Made by a program: the position numbers and the translations under genes. The notes under the pieces are model-generated. The model was not told the origin of the DNA, made no database searches, and worked only from the letters and a program-made list of their open reading frames with translations. Positions 12,497-23,200 of a stretch of DNA of 64,000 nucleotides are shown one piece after another (positions within the stretch are counted from its first letter, which is position 1; each line of letters starts with the position of its first letter). Source of the stretch: Botrytis cinerea B05.10 (taxonomy: Eukaryota; Ascomycota; Leotiomycetes; Helotiales; Sclerotiniaceae); assembly GCF_000143535.2 (NCBI RefSeq), contig NC_037310.1, forward strand, positions 3,782,001 through 3,846,000, read 5' to 3'.

Positions 12497-14740
12497 ATGA
12501 TCTATTCAAATGATGCGGGTTATCCAACGTCAATGCCTGGTTCACCTCCCGATTTAACGGGATCCAAATCCTCAAAATCCTCCTCATTTCATTCCTCCTA
12601 CCAATCCGATAACGATGAAATTCTTTCCGACGTCAATCATTTCGAAGAAATTGGACTGGACGATGAATCAAGAATCGACTCGGACATTGGGGAATTCGCA
12701 GTCAAAATGTCGACAAATCCATACTCTTCCACATTCACAACGGACCTGCGAAGTCAAGCAAAGCAACAACGACAACAACAACGAACTCCCATGTCTGCCA
12801 CACAAGGAAATACTAGAATTCCAAGAGATTTGACATCAACTACCAAAGGTCGTCAGGGTTACCCAACATTGAGGTCACAGATAAGAAATGCGGCATCGGA
12901 TGGCTTGGCAATCGTGCCTGTACCCAGTTCATCAGCAAAGACTAGAAGAGGATTGAGTAGCCCCAGTGCGCCTGTATTACCGACGACACTTACACGACAG
13001 CGAAGTTTGAGTCCAAATATTGGCGCAAGTCCAAGGAGTAGTATATCCGGAGCTTCCGCGAAAGGAAGAAGAGGCAGTTGGGTTTCGAATCGAGAACGGA
13101 AGACTATACAAGAGTTAGAAAAGGAGTGTGACGAGGATGATGGAGATGATGTACCTGATGAATGTCTTTTGGAGAATGTGCCGATATCGCCGCGACCTCC
13201 ACAAGAACGAGCGAGTGCTGCACCATCAGCATCGACGAGTCCCGAGAGACCTGTGAAGGAGAAAACAAAGCCACTTGGAAATGGAACTTCTGCCAAACCA
13301 GCAGAGCAGGGAGAACTTAGATCACCAAGAGCGATCATGACACGAGGAGTAACTACGGGACAAATTTCAAATAATCATTTTAATTCTAATAAACCACGGG
13401 CAAAGAGTTGGAACGAAGCTTTGTCGGAATTGAGTGAAGAAGCAAAGGCTTTGACAGAAGCCTTGGAAGCACATGCGGAAGATGAAGAACGAAGGGATTC
13501 CGATACTCACAACTACCATCGTTCAAACAAGCCAACAAGAGTAAAATCATCATTCGCCGAATTACCTCCATTACGAAGAACTGAACTTATGATTGATCCG
13601 CTACCTATATCAAAGGAGAAGGAAGCCGTTCTTTCGAGAACTAGACCGTCATGGCTTCCGCCGAAGGATCCAGCTGAGGAAAGGCGACATCTTAAAGAAT
13701 ATCAAAAGATGATGGCATCAGCAGAGAAAGTGGAACGTCAGAGAGAATCCGAAAAACGTAGCAAATCAACTTGCAGAGACGACACAGCAAGTTCTTTGTT
13801 AAGGATTTGGGAAGAACATGTCTTACCCAATTGGGATGATGTGATAAGACAACGAAGAACGAGAGAACTATGGTGGAGAGGTATAGCGCCAAGGAGTCGT
13901 GGAGCTGTATGGTCAAAAGCGATTGGAAATCCTTTGGGATTGTCGGATTCGTCATATACTGCTGCTCTTCGAAGAGCTCAGGCTTTAGAAATGACAATTA
14001 AGAGTGGTTCTCAATTGAGTGCAGAAGAAGAGAGGAAGAAGGGTTGGCTGGAACGAATTGAGAGAGATGTCAAGGAAACATATCCTGAACTGCGAATTTT
14101 TCAACCCGAGGGGCCTTTGCATGTGGCATTAATGGATGTTCTCAAAGCTTATTCCATGTACAGGAGTGATGTGGGTTACGTACATGGAACAAGTGTAAGT
14201 AAAATTCTTTTCTTCATCTATTTTCTTTACTCTTGTAAATGGAAACTAATTCTACAATAGACAATCGCAGCCATACTTCTTCTCAACCTTCCCGATCCTT
14301 CTTCGTCTTTTCAAGCCCTCTCAAATATTCTCAATCGACCTCTTCCTCTCTCCTTCCATACCAATGACTCTGGCGCCATCTCTCGTGTTTATAGCCTCTT
14401 CCTCACCACCCTATCACAAAAGTTTCCACGTCTTCATTCTCATCTCACATCGGAAGAATTAAACTTTAATCCAGATGTCTATCTTCGTGATACATTTGTA
14501 TCTCTATTCACAAGCTCGATATCCCTCGATAATGCGAGTAGATTGTGGGACGTAACAGTTTTTGAAGGCGATTCAGTATTGGTTAGAGCGGCGGTTGCAC
14601 TTTTTGGATCTTTGGAAAGTAAACTTCATAGTGTTAGTAATGATGAGGAAATTTTGGTAGTTCTTCAAGAGGGTATCGGTGCCGAGGGAACGGGAGAAGA
14701 GGATTGGATTGCGGCTGTTAGGGGAGCAGGGAAGTCGTGA
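12497..14740 (+). CDS. TBC (Rab-GAP-like) domain protein with atypical catalytic fingers
   Basis: Exons 12497-14194 and 14261-14740 give 725 aa. The first 450 residues are a low-complexity, Ser/Arg/Pro-rich linker with acidic patches. The TBC domain starts near aa 458 (LWWRGIAPRSRGAVW) and runs to the C-terminus. TBC domains accelerate GTP hydrolysis on Rab GTPases using an arginine in IxxDxxR and a glutamine in YxQG. Here the first motif reads IERDVKE (aa 521-527, Glu in the Arg position) and the second reads YVHG (aa about 561, His in the Gln position). The fold looks intact but both fingers are replaced. The protein may therefore bind a GTPase without classical GAP activity; this is inference. 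The reading frame stays open upstream to 12308 with proline-rich sequence but no ATG, so the N-terminus may be longer through an unseen 5' exon. Confidence 0.82.
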
Positions 14741-15825
14741 AATTATTTGTAGATGGATCGATGGATTGATGGGTACGAGGAGTTTGGAGCGAGTTGATTA
14801 GGAATGGAAAGGAATTGCAAGGAAAAGATGGACGAATGAGTGGAATGTACAGTACCGGTAGTCCTACATACAATTTCTTGTAGGTGTATAGTAGTTTAGA
14901 TGTGGAAGCGATGATCAATCAATCAACTATTAAGGATTCTATGTTTTGTTTTCGGCGAGGTTGATGATTTAATTTATTTATGAAGAAAGATGTAGGTGTA
15001 GTTCAACTTTATCTTGAAGAGAGATGTATGTATTTGATACAGTGGAACGGACCCGATATGATGACTCGACTACCATGTTATGTTGATATCATATCATGCC
15101 ATGTACATACACCCACACACTTTCTCTCTCTCTCTCTCTCTCTATCTATCTTTTTCTTATGGGTTTCGGGAGTGATGTAGATAGGGTGGAAGTGATAGTA
15201 AGTGATAAGTGAATGTGATAGTAAGTGATGATCGAAGGGAACGAAAAGGGGGGCGGGGGGAAGGAGGAGAAGGAGGAGAAGGAGAAGGATAGATGTATAT
15301 GGGTATGTCGATGGGTATGTAGATGGGTATATGTGATGGAAGAGGAAGGAAAGGGGAAGTAGAGGTTAGAGGTTAGGGGTTAGAGGGGGGGGGATTGAAA
15401 GTGAAGTTTAAAGGGAGGGAGGGAGAGAGGGAGGGATGAATGATTGATTGATTGAGGGGAGAGGAAGGGGAGAGGAGGTAGGTTGGTAGTTTGGTAGGTA
15501 AATGGGAGAGATGGGAGGTGTATGTGAGCTTGAGGTGTGTGTGTTTGTGTGTGTTTGTGTTTGTGTTTGTGTTTGTGTTTGTGTAGATGGATTGAAGTTT
15601 TTTGTGAGGGAGATATGGAGATATGGAGATATAAAAGTGAGATGAGAAGTTGTAGTTATAATTACAATTACAATTACACAGAGTAGGATGGAAATATTGA
15701 TTCTTCAAGACGGTATTTATTTATCTATTTATCTATTTATTTATGTAGATATATAAATCCATCAAAGTTGTCTTTTGATTCCTTTTGAGCTTGCGTTTGC
15801 TTTGGTTGTTTGAGGTTGTTTGAGG

Positions 15826-15917
15826 TTATGTATGTGTGTGTATGTATGTGTATGTGTGTGTATGTATGTGTATGTATGTGTATGTATGTGTATGTATGTG
15901 TATGTATGTGTATGTAT
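15826..15917 (+). repeat. TGTATG/TATG microsatellite
   Basis: Alternating TGTATG and TGTGTG units run for about 90 bases and merge directly into the 9-bp minisatellite at 15918. Confidence 0.85.
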
Positions 15918-16050
15918 GTTAGATATGTTAGATATGTTAGATATGTTAGATATGTTAGATATGTTAGATATGTTAGATATGTTAGATATGTTAGATATGT
16001 TAGATATGTTAGATATGTTAGATATGTTAGATATGTCAGATATGTTAGAA
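15918..16050 (+). repeat. 9-bp minisatellite, unit GTTAGATAT
   Basis: About 14 tandem copies of GTTAGATAT, nearly identical, with one GTCAGATAT variant and a decayed last copy (GTTAGAAAT). Because the unit is 9 bp and stop-free in several frames, it gives artificial open frames reading (YVR)n or (MLD)n on the plus strand and (LTY)n on the minus strand. Confidence 0.92.
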
Positions 16051-16291
16051 ATATTCGAGATATCAAGGTATCTATCTATCTATCTGGAATATTGCTAATA
16101 TAATAAATAGGTTTGATGAGTATAAACTCATCTCATCTCATCTAACCTCGCATATATATATACACACACACATATCCTGTACCTCCATTCCATATTCCAT
16201 ATTCCATATTCCACATTCTACAACCAACACACGCTCAAACCCACTTCTAGTCTCTGGTCTCGGCAATCGTCTTCTTCGTGTCCCATGTACA

Positions 16292-16370
16292 TCGGATATG
16301 GATATGGATATGGATATGGATATGGATATGGATATGGATATGGATATGGATGTAGATGTAGATGTAGATA
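16292..16370 (+). repeat. GGATAT hexanucleotide array followed by GTAGAT units
   Basis: About ten tandem GGATAT units are followed by about three GTAGAT units, a one-step variant of the same hexamer pattern. Confidence 0.88.
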
Positions 16371-16495
16371 TAGAAGATATACGCGTAGGTAGATGTAATG
16401 CGATATATACATATCCCTTATATTAATAATAAGTTCAACAAAATTGATTGATTACTAGATTTATAGATGTGTGAAGATTTTGGGTTCATGGGTGT

Positions 16496-16529
16496 GAGGT
16501 GAGGTGAGGTGAGGTGAGGTGAGGTGAGG
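16496..16529 (+). repeat. GAGGT pentanucleotide array
   Basis: About seven tandem GAGGT units, with no coding context. Confidence 0.85.
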
Positions 16530-18121
16530 GAATTATAAGGAGGTTTATATATATATCTATATAACTTTACTTTACTTTACTTTGGGAGTTGTGTTGTTTC
16601 TTGATAGGCGTATGGGATTAGATATGGGATTACTTACTTTACTCTTCTCTGTCTGTTTGTTTATTTGTTTAGGAAATTGAGTTGGAATATTGAGTTGGGG
16701 GATTGATTTGTGTGTGTGGTTGATTATTTGTAGATATGTATTTCTTTGTATGAGTTATAGATATAGATATATATCTATAGAGGTATGAAGGAATATATAT
16801 TTAGCTAACCACCACGGCTTTTCTTTTCAATCGGTGTGATGGATAGATAAGATAAGATATACTTGTGATTGATAGGTATGTATGTATGTATGTATTTGTT
16901 AGTTAGTTAGTTGATTAAATCTTTAGATATTATATTTATCTATATATACATACGTACAGATGCGAATAGTTGACCAGCTAGTTGCTGTGTGCGGACTTTG
17001 TGCTGTGTGTTATACGTTATGCGGTTTCTAAAGGAAGGGGATGAGGAAACTAGAAATAAAGAAATATGTCTAGCTGGCTGACTGGCTTTATAAATCATGG
17101 CTATTTCTTACTGGGGAAATATATCAAAGGGAAAAGATGAAAAAAGATGGATTCTTACATTTCGTATTTGTAGATAATAGATGGCATACTACCATACCAT
17201 ACCATGCCAATAGATACACAACTCCACCAAATTAAAAAATATCTCACATCAAGTATTCATCACACCTCGATTTCAATTCCGATTTCTTTTTAATGTTTTG
17301 ATATTTTAAAATTCCTATTCCTTACTTATTCATCCATTCCAATTCCAATTCCAACCCAATCCCTAACAGGGGAGCAGCGTGAGCGCTCAACCCATATGCA
17401 AATACTATAATATGAACCCTATACAAATAATCCCAGAAGCATCTCCAATCCTCATCTCTTCTCCTTCCCTCAAGTTTCCAGCTCTATAGCCTTCTTCTTC
17501 TCATTCCCCAAAAGTTAGGTTAATAATATACATAAATGTTTCAACGATAGAACGTTAAGTAAACGGTGGTATGTAGGTTGAACAAAAACAAAAAAACAAA
17601 AACAAGAAATACACAAATGCCTCTAAACGCCTGCCTGCCTACTGACTGGTATTTCCTCCCTCCCTCTCGTGATTCCAAACACATACATATATCTCGGATT
17701 CTCTCTTAATCTGCCGTAACGCCGTTGCTTGCCAAAGAGAAAAATGAATGGGGTATGCCAAATGATAATGATAATGCAATCCATGGTATGCTTTCGAAAC
17801 AATAAAAAAAACTTCAGAATGAAAAATCTTCCTCGTCATCATCTTGTCCTTTTCCTCGTTGATCTCAATGACTCTTAACCCTTAAAACCGTATGCGCATC
17901 TCTCAATCTCATCTCATCTCATCTCGTAGCTCATAGTACTACGTGTCCATTAATCCTTTCATGTCTCATGAAACTCTCGTTTCGTCTGGGGTCTAGTGAA
18001 TAACTAGATGGGCTCAAAGCCCGGCGTGATGATTCGATACAGTATCACTACTATATCGTAGCACTGCAATATGAAGTTTTTCCATCTTCCATACCAGTGG
18101 AAGATATCCAAGTCAGGTTTT

Positions 18122-20246
18122 CTAGATCAACAAGAAATCCCAACCCTTCATCTGCATTACCTCTCTCCAGGAGACATAATGTGCTTCACCACCACCAGGA
18201 CTATATCTACCATCCACATGACTCCAGACTTCCTTGAGAAGAGTCGATACGCGACCAAAACTTCCTTGGTTGGCGAGATCTCCAAGAGCAGCGAGACGAT
18301 CGGCAAAATGGTGACGGAAGGGAGAATGGGTAGTACTGACGGATCCTCCAATGAGATAAACCCATACGAGACTACGATCATAGCCTCCGGGCCCAGCGGG
18401 GATGTATTCAAGTACTTGAGTAAGTTTGTTAACCAGCCCGACACAGCTATCTTGGCTTGGGGAGAAGCCAGGAACGAGACTGCAGAGATAGATACGAGCC
18501 GCGAGACGGAAGGCAGCAGTCATGTTCTTGCTCAATTGCTTGGGACTGAGAATACCATGAGCATTGAATGGGACACGGGGTCCGGTTTCACCGATTTCCG
18601 TAAGCCCGATTTGATCGCCGAGAGCATGGACATGTTGACAAAGTTGGATGTCATCCATGCCATCATTCTTGAGAGCTTCCAAACATGCGATTTCAGAGAT
18701 GAGATACAAAACGCGATCTTCACAGCCCATTAGTTCTCTCAAGCCGAGAGATGAGTTGGTTTGCGACAAATGCTTTTCTCTGTACGTGTGAGCAAATGTG
18801 GGTGCACGGCCTTGAATGGTCGAACCGAGGATATCGATCCAAGCCGTCAAAGTCATGTTGAAAGGCATCAGGTCATGCGATTCGGTAACGAGACGTGGCA
18901 ATTCGAGTTTCTGAACGAGAGAAATGGCAGCTTGGAAATGTTGATGCCATGGAATATCGGGTAGGGAATCGTCGAATCGACCGACCGAGCATTGGAAGAA
19001 GATCATTCCCAATGTAGCTTCCAAAATTGATACGTGATCAGTGTCGCGGTTGAGAGCTTCGCAAAGTTCGGAGATGGTTGCATATCGGTGGCGCATGATA
19101 TCATTGTCGATTTGTTCTCCTTGGATGTTCATGGTGGATTTGAAATGTTGAGCAGAAATGCTGAGACAACAGTGTAGGTAGCATTTGTTACTTTGGAGGG
19201 CTGGGAGGATATAATCTGTTCGTGCGGAACCATGTTGATTACTTTCGAGAATTGGAAATATGGTAGGCAAAACATCCGAGACGAAATGGTCGAGAAGTCT
19301 TTGATCACCCTCGTCCAATTCGATGGCAACTTGGCGGAATGATGATGGTGGCCCGTGGGAGAAATCGAAGAGATTCATGTTCAATGCTTCCTCTGCCAAT
19401 ACTTCATGTCGTTCATTGTATACAGTATCCCATTCTTGATCAATTGGGAAGGATGGTAGCATAGATTCAGGTGGTGGTGGTGGATGGAACGTGCTAAAGG
19501 TAGAGATGGTTGATTCGCGGCGAGTAGGAACATCATTAACAAACATCTGTCGCTCTGTCTTTACATCAATCTCATAGGGTGAGTATTCGGGATAGATTGC
19601 GTATTGAGAATGCGATGAGTGCATTTGCGCATTGTAAGCAGTGTAATCGACCATGGGAGGGGCATTGAAGTCAAAGAGAGATAATTGAGAATCAATGGAT
19701 GATGATCGATTGCGGTCTAGGGAGTCGGAGTATGTTGCAGAGGTAGGCAATGAGTGTGTAAGTCCAGGAGGGGTATCGATGCTTGACGACATAACTTGGT
19801 GTGTTTGAGCTTGCGATGGTGCGGTTGTCTTCTCCGTGAGCTTCTTTCGCTTGATGATGGTCTTGATAATCTCTTTTTGCTGGCGGCGCGACTCATTGTT
19901 TGACCACCACGTAGGTCTCTTGTATTCGCATCGTAAACCCAGATGCTTACAAGCACTGCAAGATCCGGCACCTTCATCACACTTCTTTCTTCTTAATCTA
20001 CATGTGTAGCAACCTTGATAGCTAAGGTCAGTATATAAAGTCGGACGACGAGAGAGATATCCAAGAAAGAATATCGAATTGAGATGAAGTAAAGCCGAAC
20101 GAACCTGTCCTTGATCGTCTGTGCATTTGCATCTTTCCTTTGGTAGCAGGAGCAGCTTTGGGAGCTTTTGGTTTGGGTTGAGCGACAGCCATGTTGCCGT
20201 TCGTCGATCTGATTGCTGATTGAGCGTTGGGGGGTTGTGTTGACAT
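18122..20246 (-). CDS. Zn2Cys6 transcription factor, PRO1/NosA-like
   Basis: Exon 1 is 20105-20246 and exon 2 is 18122-20013 on the minus strand (intron 20014-20104), giving 677 aa. The ATG at 20246 starts MSTQPPNAQ; the frame upstream has no other ATG. The intron lies exactly at the start of the zinc cluster. Joined exons give a perfect CX2CX6CX6CX2CX6C cluster (Cys 49, 52, 59, 66, 69, 76) in the context GCYTCRLRRKKCDEG, followed by EYKRPTWWSNNE and a basic linker IIKRKKL. The remainder (about aa 250-677) is an alpha-helical fungal transcription-factor domain of the Fungal_trans_2 type. The cluster and WWSNNE linker resemble PRO1/ADV-1 and NosA/RosA, regulators of sexual development in Sordariomycetes and Aspergillus. 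That assignment is from memory of the motif and moderate in confidence; the Zn2Cys6 call is firm. An 8.4-kb empty upstream region may hold its control elements. Confidence 0.88.
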
Positions 20247-23200
20247 TTGTATTTGTACTGTACCAGCAGTAGATAATAGTGGGGGCGGCGAGAGTGTGAG
20301 TCCGGTTCGAAGTGCGTGATATTGCGATGGGAGACTGGGGTTAGTAGCGTAGGTGATTGGCGAGACCGGGGGGACTGATAAAATTAATGAGTGTCGGTTC
20401 AAATCAAGTCCAGCTTGACCTTGAGTAAATGAGTGGGTTGTGCGGGAGCTGTTGAATTAGGTAGAGACAACAATCTAACGACGGCGATGCGGGGAGAGAG
20501 GGACTAGGAAATTGACCTTTTTGTTTCGATGTTCGAGAGCCTCAATGAAGAAAGTGAGGTAATGGTTGCATGCTCATGGCCTATATATGAAGATGTCGAA
20601 AAGATGTACAATAATCCTCTTCAGCCATGGGAAGAATTGGAAAATCTATTTCTGGATATCGAATGGAGTGATGCTATTTTTCCTGCATTCATCTACCTAG
20701 CTCACATTCCCGCCCACGAACGTACATGCACACGTGCGGCTACCAGTTGGTGCCCCTTTGGCCCTATGAGAGGACGATATCAACTAGGTCTGAATATAGG
20801 ATACTTCCCATTGAGGAATCGTTGATGAAAGGTGGGTGCCGTTGTGCACTAGGCACAGGATTAGACTAGGGAATATAAAAACAAGGCTAGTAAAATAAAG
20901 TGGCCGCATTGCATGGGGGCAGCATTCACGAACGAGCCTAAAGGAACATTAGGAAATGCTATCCAACATGCCATTATGGATAACTTCAAAAATCGTGATT
21001 GGTGAAGATGGTGATAATCCATGCATTGGGGTTAGTTCCACAAAATGCCGTATCCACCAGCACCCTGGTCGTCGTAACTGCATTTGATCCCATCCTTCTC
21101 CGTGCCCCTTGTACTTCTCTTTTCACCCCCCTTGTTATTGAAACCCTACTGCACTAAGCTTTTTATGGGTCGGTTAAGGAACAGGTGTGGCTGGCCCAGT
21201 GGGGAAACTCAGCGGTAAAAGAAGGCGATTTTGTGCTATTTTCGCGAGGCGCCTCTTATGCAACCTCCTCCAAGTCGGCCCCCCACCTATCTTGACTCCC
21301 CTCTCCTCTCCCTTGCCCTCCTGCTCCCATTCCTGGTGTACTTGCTTGCTTGCATGTGTTTGCACTACGAATACCACTCAACTGGCACGATGGATCGATG
21401 GAACGATAACACATCGCATATCGTACAATAGCACAATCGAACATAGCTGGCACCTACCCTAAGGATCCATGACTTCATCCTTTTCTTGATCTGAATATGG
21501 ATGGATGCTTTCTGTCAAACTTCTCAAATGATCTCAAGGGTTCTAGGTGGATAGATCGACAAGTCATGATCGGCTGTGTCAAATGTGATAGGTAGACATT
21601 TAAAGGATTTAGACTTTTCTTTCTTTGTCAGGCTTTCTTGACTTGTCCACACTTTCTTACTCGCTTGATCGTTACTCGATAAACTCGAATACATGTCATG
21701 TAATTATCATGGATTCATGGGTAACCTACTCTCTGTGCAACGGGTGAACACTTTTGGAAGAGACATTGGTCTATGCTTCATTTCTGCAGGACACCTGCAT
21801 TTCGCCATTTCGCGATAAATATCCATGTGCATGTACATGAAAGGTAGATTGTCTGAAGCGTCCCATTTGTTGATTCGTTGTATTTCGTCTTTTTGGGTCA
21901 GTTCGACAATTTACCAAAGCCTGAAAAGAGTCAAATACCAATACGATACCGACATACAATGACGGAGAATCCCCTCTTCCCGCAAAAAAGTGGTGCATTA
22001 CCTTCCTATTGCACCATTGAACGGTAGAGCGTACCTTTTCTCTCTCTCGAGGGTAGCATTCGCCAACTTAGGGATCCACAACACCGATGTCTTTTTCTAA
22101 TCGATATCTGCTTTGCCTGCTTATCCGCAGCATAATTCCTTTCCTTTACCCCAGCCCGCATACAACACTGAGACCTCATGGGATAGTTTACAAACCTCCC
22201 GAATCCCGATGTGCACCTTACATACTGTACGATGGACGGAGTAGTTCTCTTCTGCCGTAATCCCGTGCTTACTTCTGCATGGTCCAATTGAATATGCTGG
22301 AATGGGTTTCTACAACGGTCAACGGCATGGTGATTTCGTGAAATTCTCTTCATTCAGCGGTGAATGGATACTCGTGATGACGAGATGTGATGGATTGAAA
22401 TTACACTCAATTCAATCAATACTAGATTTTGACACCAACTCCAAAGAGTCCGAAGTAGCATATCGTATCATGGTAGAATCGTATAACTTAACCGTATTGT
22501 AACAAATAGCGGTCAAGTAAGATTGGGCGGAAATCGATCACGACAGGGTGATGAGAATGCAGCCATTCAAAATACCTGAATTGTTTTTCAACAATGATAA
22601 TGATTGCGATTTTCGTGGATGGGAATTGAAGAGTGGATTAACGACTGTGATTCGAAGATTTCATTCAATTAAGTGTGACCACTTGCATTAGCGAGGAAAG
22701 AGCGGCTTTACCCGTAGCCAACGGTTGACAGTTTCTGCTATCAGGGAGTCTGAAGGAAATTATCTAAACTCTGGGCCAGTGCAACTAGATGATTTAGTGG
22801 TTCAAGCTTAGTTCAAAGTAATACAGCACGAGATGATCAAGTATTTTACGGAATGTTTAGGGTTCTCAGTCAATTGATGGAAGCGAAGATGAAGGAAGGC
22901 ATTGACGGAGGAAGCTATTGATGAAGGGGTGAAATATTTTGTGTAGATCAAAGGAAAAAGAAAAAGTACACAAATGAGAAGCTAATCGGAAGAAATTGGA
23001 CAGATTCGGCCGAAAACATAGTGAAGAGATATTCAAGCATTCCGACGAACTGATATGTAGATAAACTAGGATAGTTAGGATAATGATCGAGGTAACGACG
23101 CAGGTCTTTTCAATGCTACATCCCACCCCGCAATATACTGCTTGTGCAAGGTACTATTATCTCTCTCTGCATGAGAAACTCTTGACTGCATGCTATCTAT

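Larger units (their letters stand above)
14741..18121. other. Microsatellite-dense intergenic region
   Basis: No gene supported in 3.4 kb between the TBC gene (+) and the Zn2Cys6 gene (-), which converge on it. It holds a CT run at 15120-15145, a GTTTGT run at 15540-15585, TGTATG repeats, a 9-bp minisatellite, a GGATAT array and a GAGGT array. Repeat-derived open frames in all frames here are not proteins. The right part is probably the 3' UTR of the minus-strand regulator. Confidence 0.65.

Noticed and set aside
15737..16103. Open frames encoding LTY, YVR or MLD tripeptide repeats on both strands
   Set aside because: They are produced entirely by the 9-bp minisatellite and the TATG microsatellite, with no unique coding sequence.
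15918..16370. CRISPR-like array appearance of the regularly repeated units
   Set aside because: Units are 6-9 bp with no spacers, and the genome is eukaryotic; these are simple tandem repeats.
18071..18733. 220-codon plus-strand frame
   Set aside because: It lies antisense to the coherent C-terminal domain of the Zn2Cys6 gene and has no domain of its own.
20529..20825. 98-aa ATG frame upstream of the Zn2Cys6 gene, opposite strand
   Set aside because: Composition is plausible but there is no domain, splice context or neighbour support; left as part of the intergenic region.
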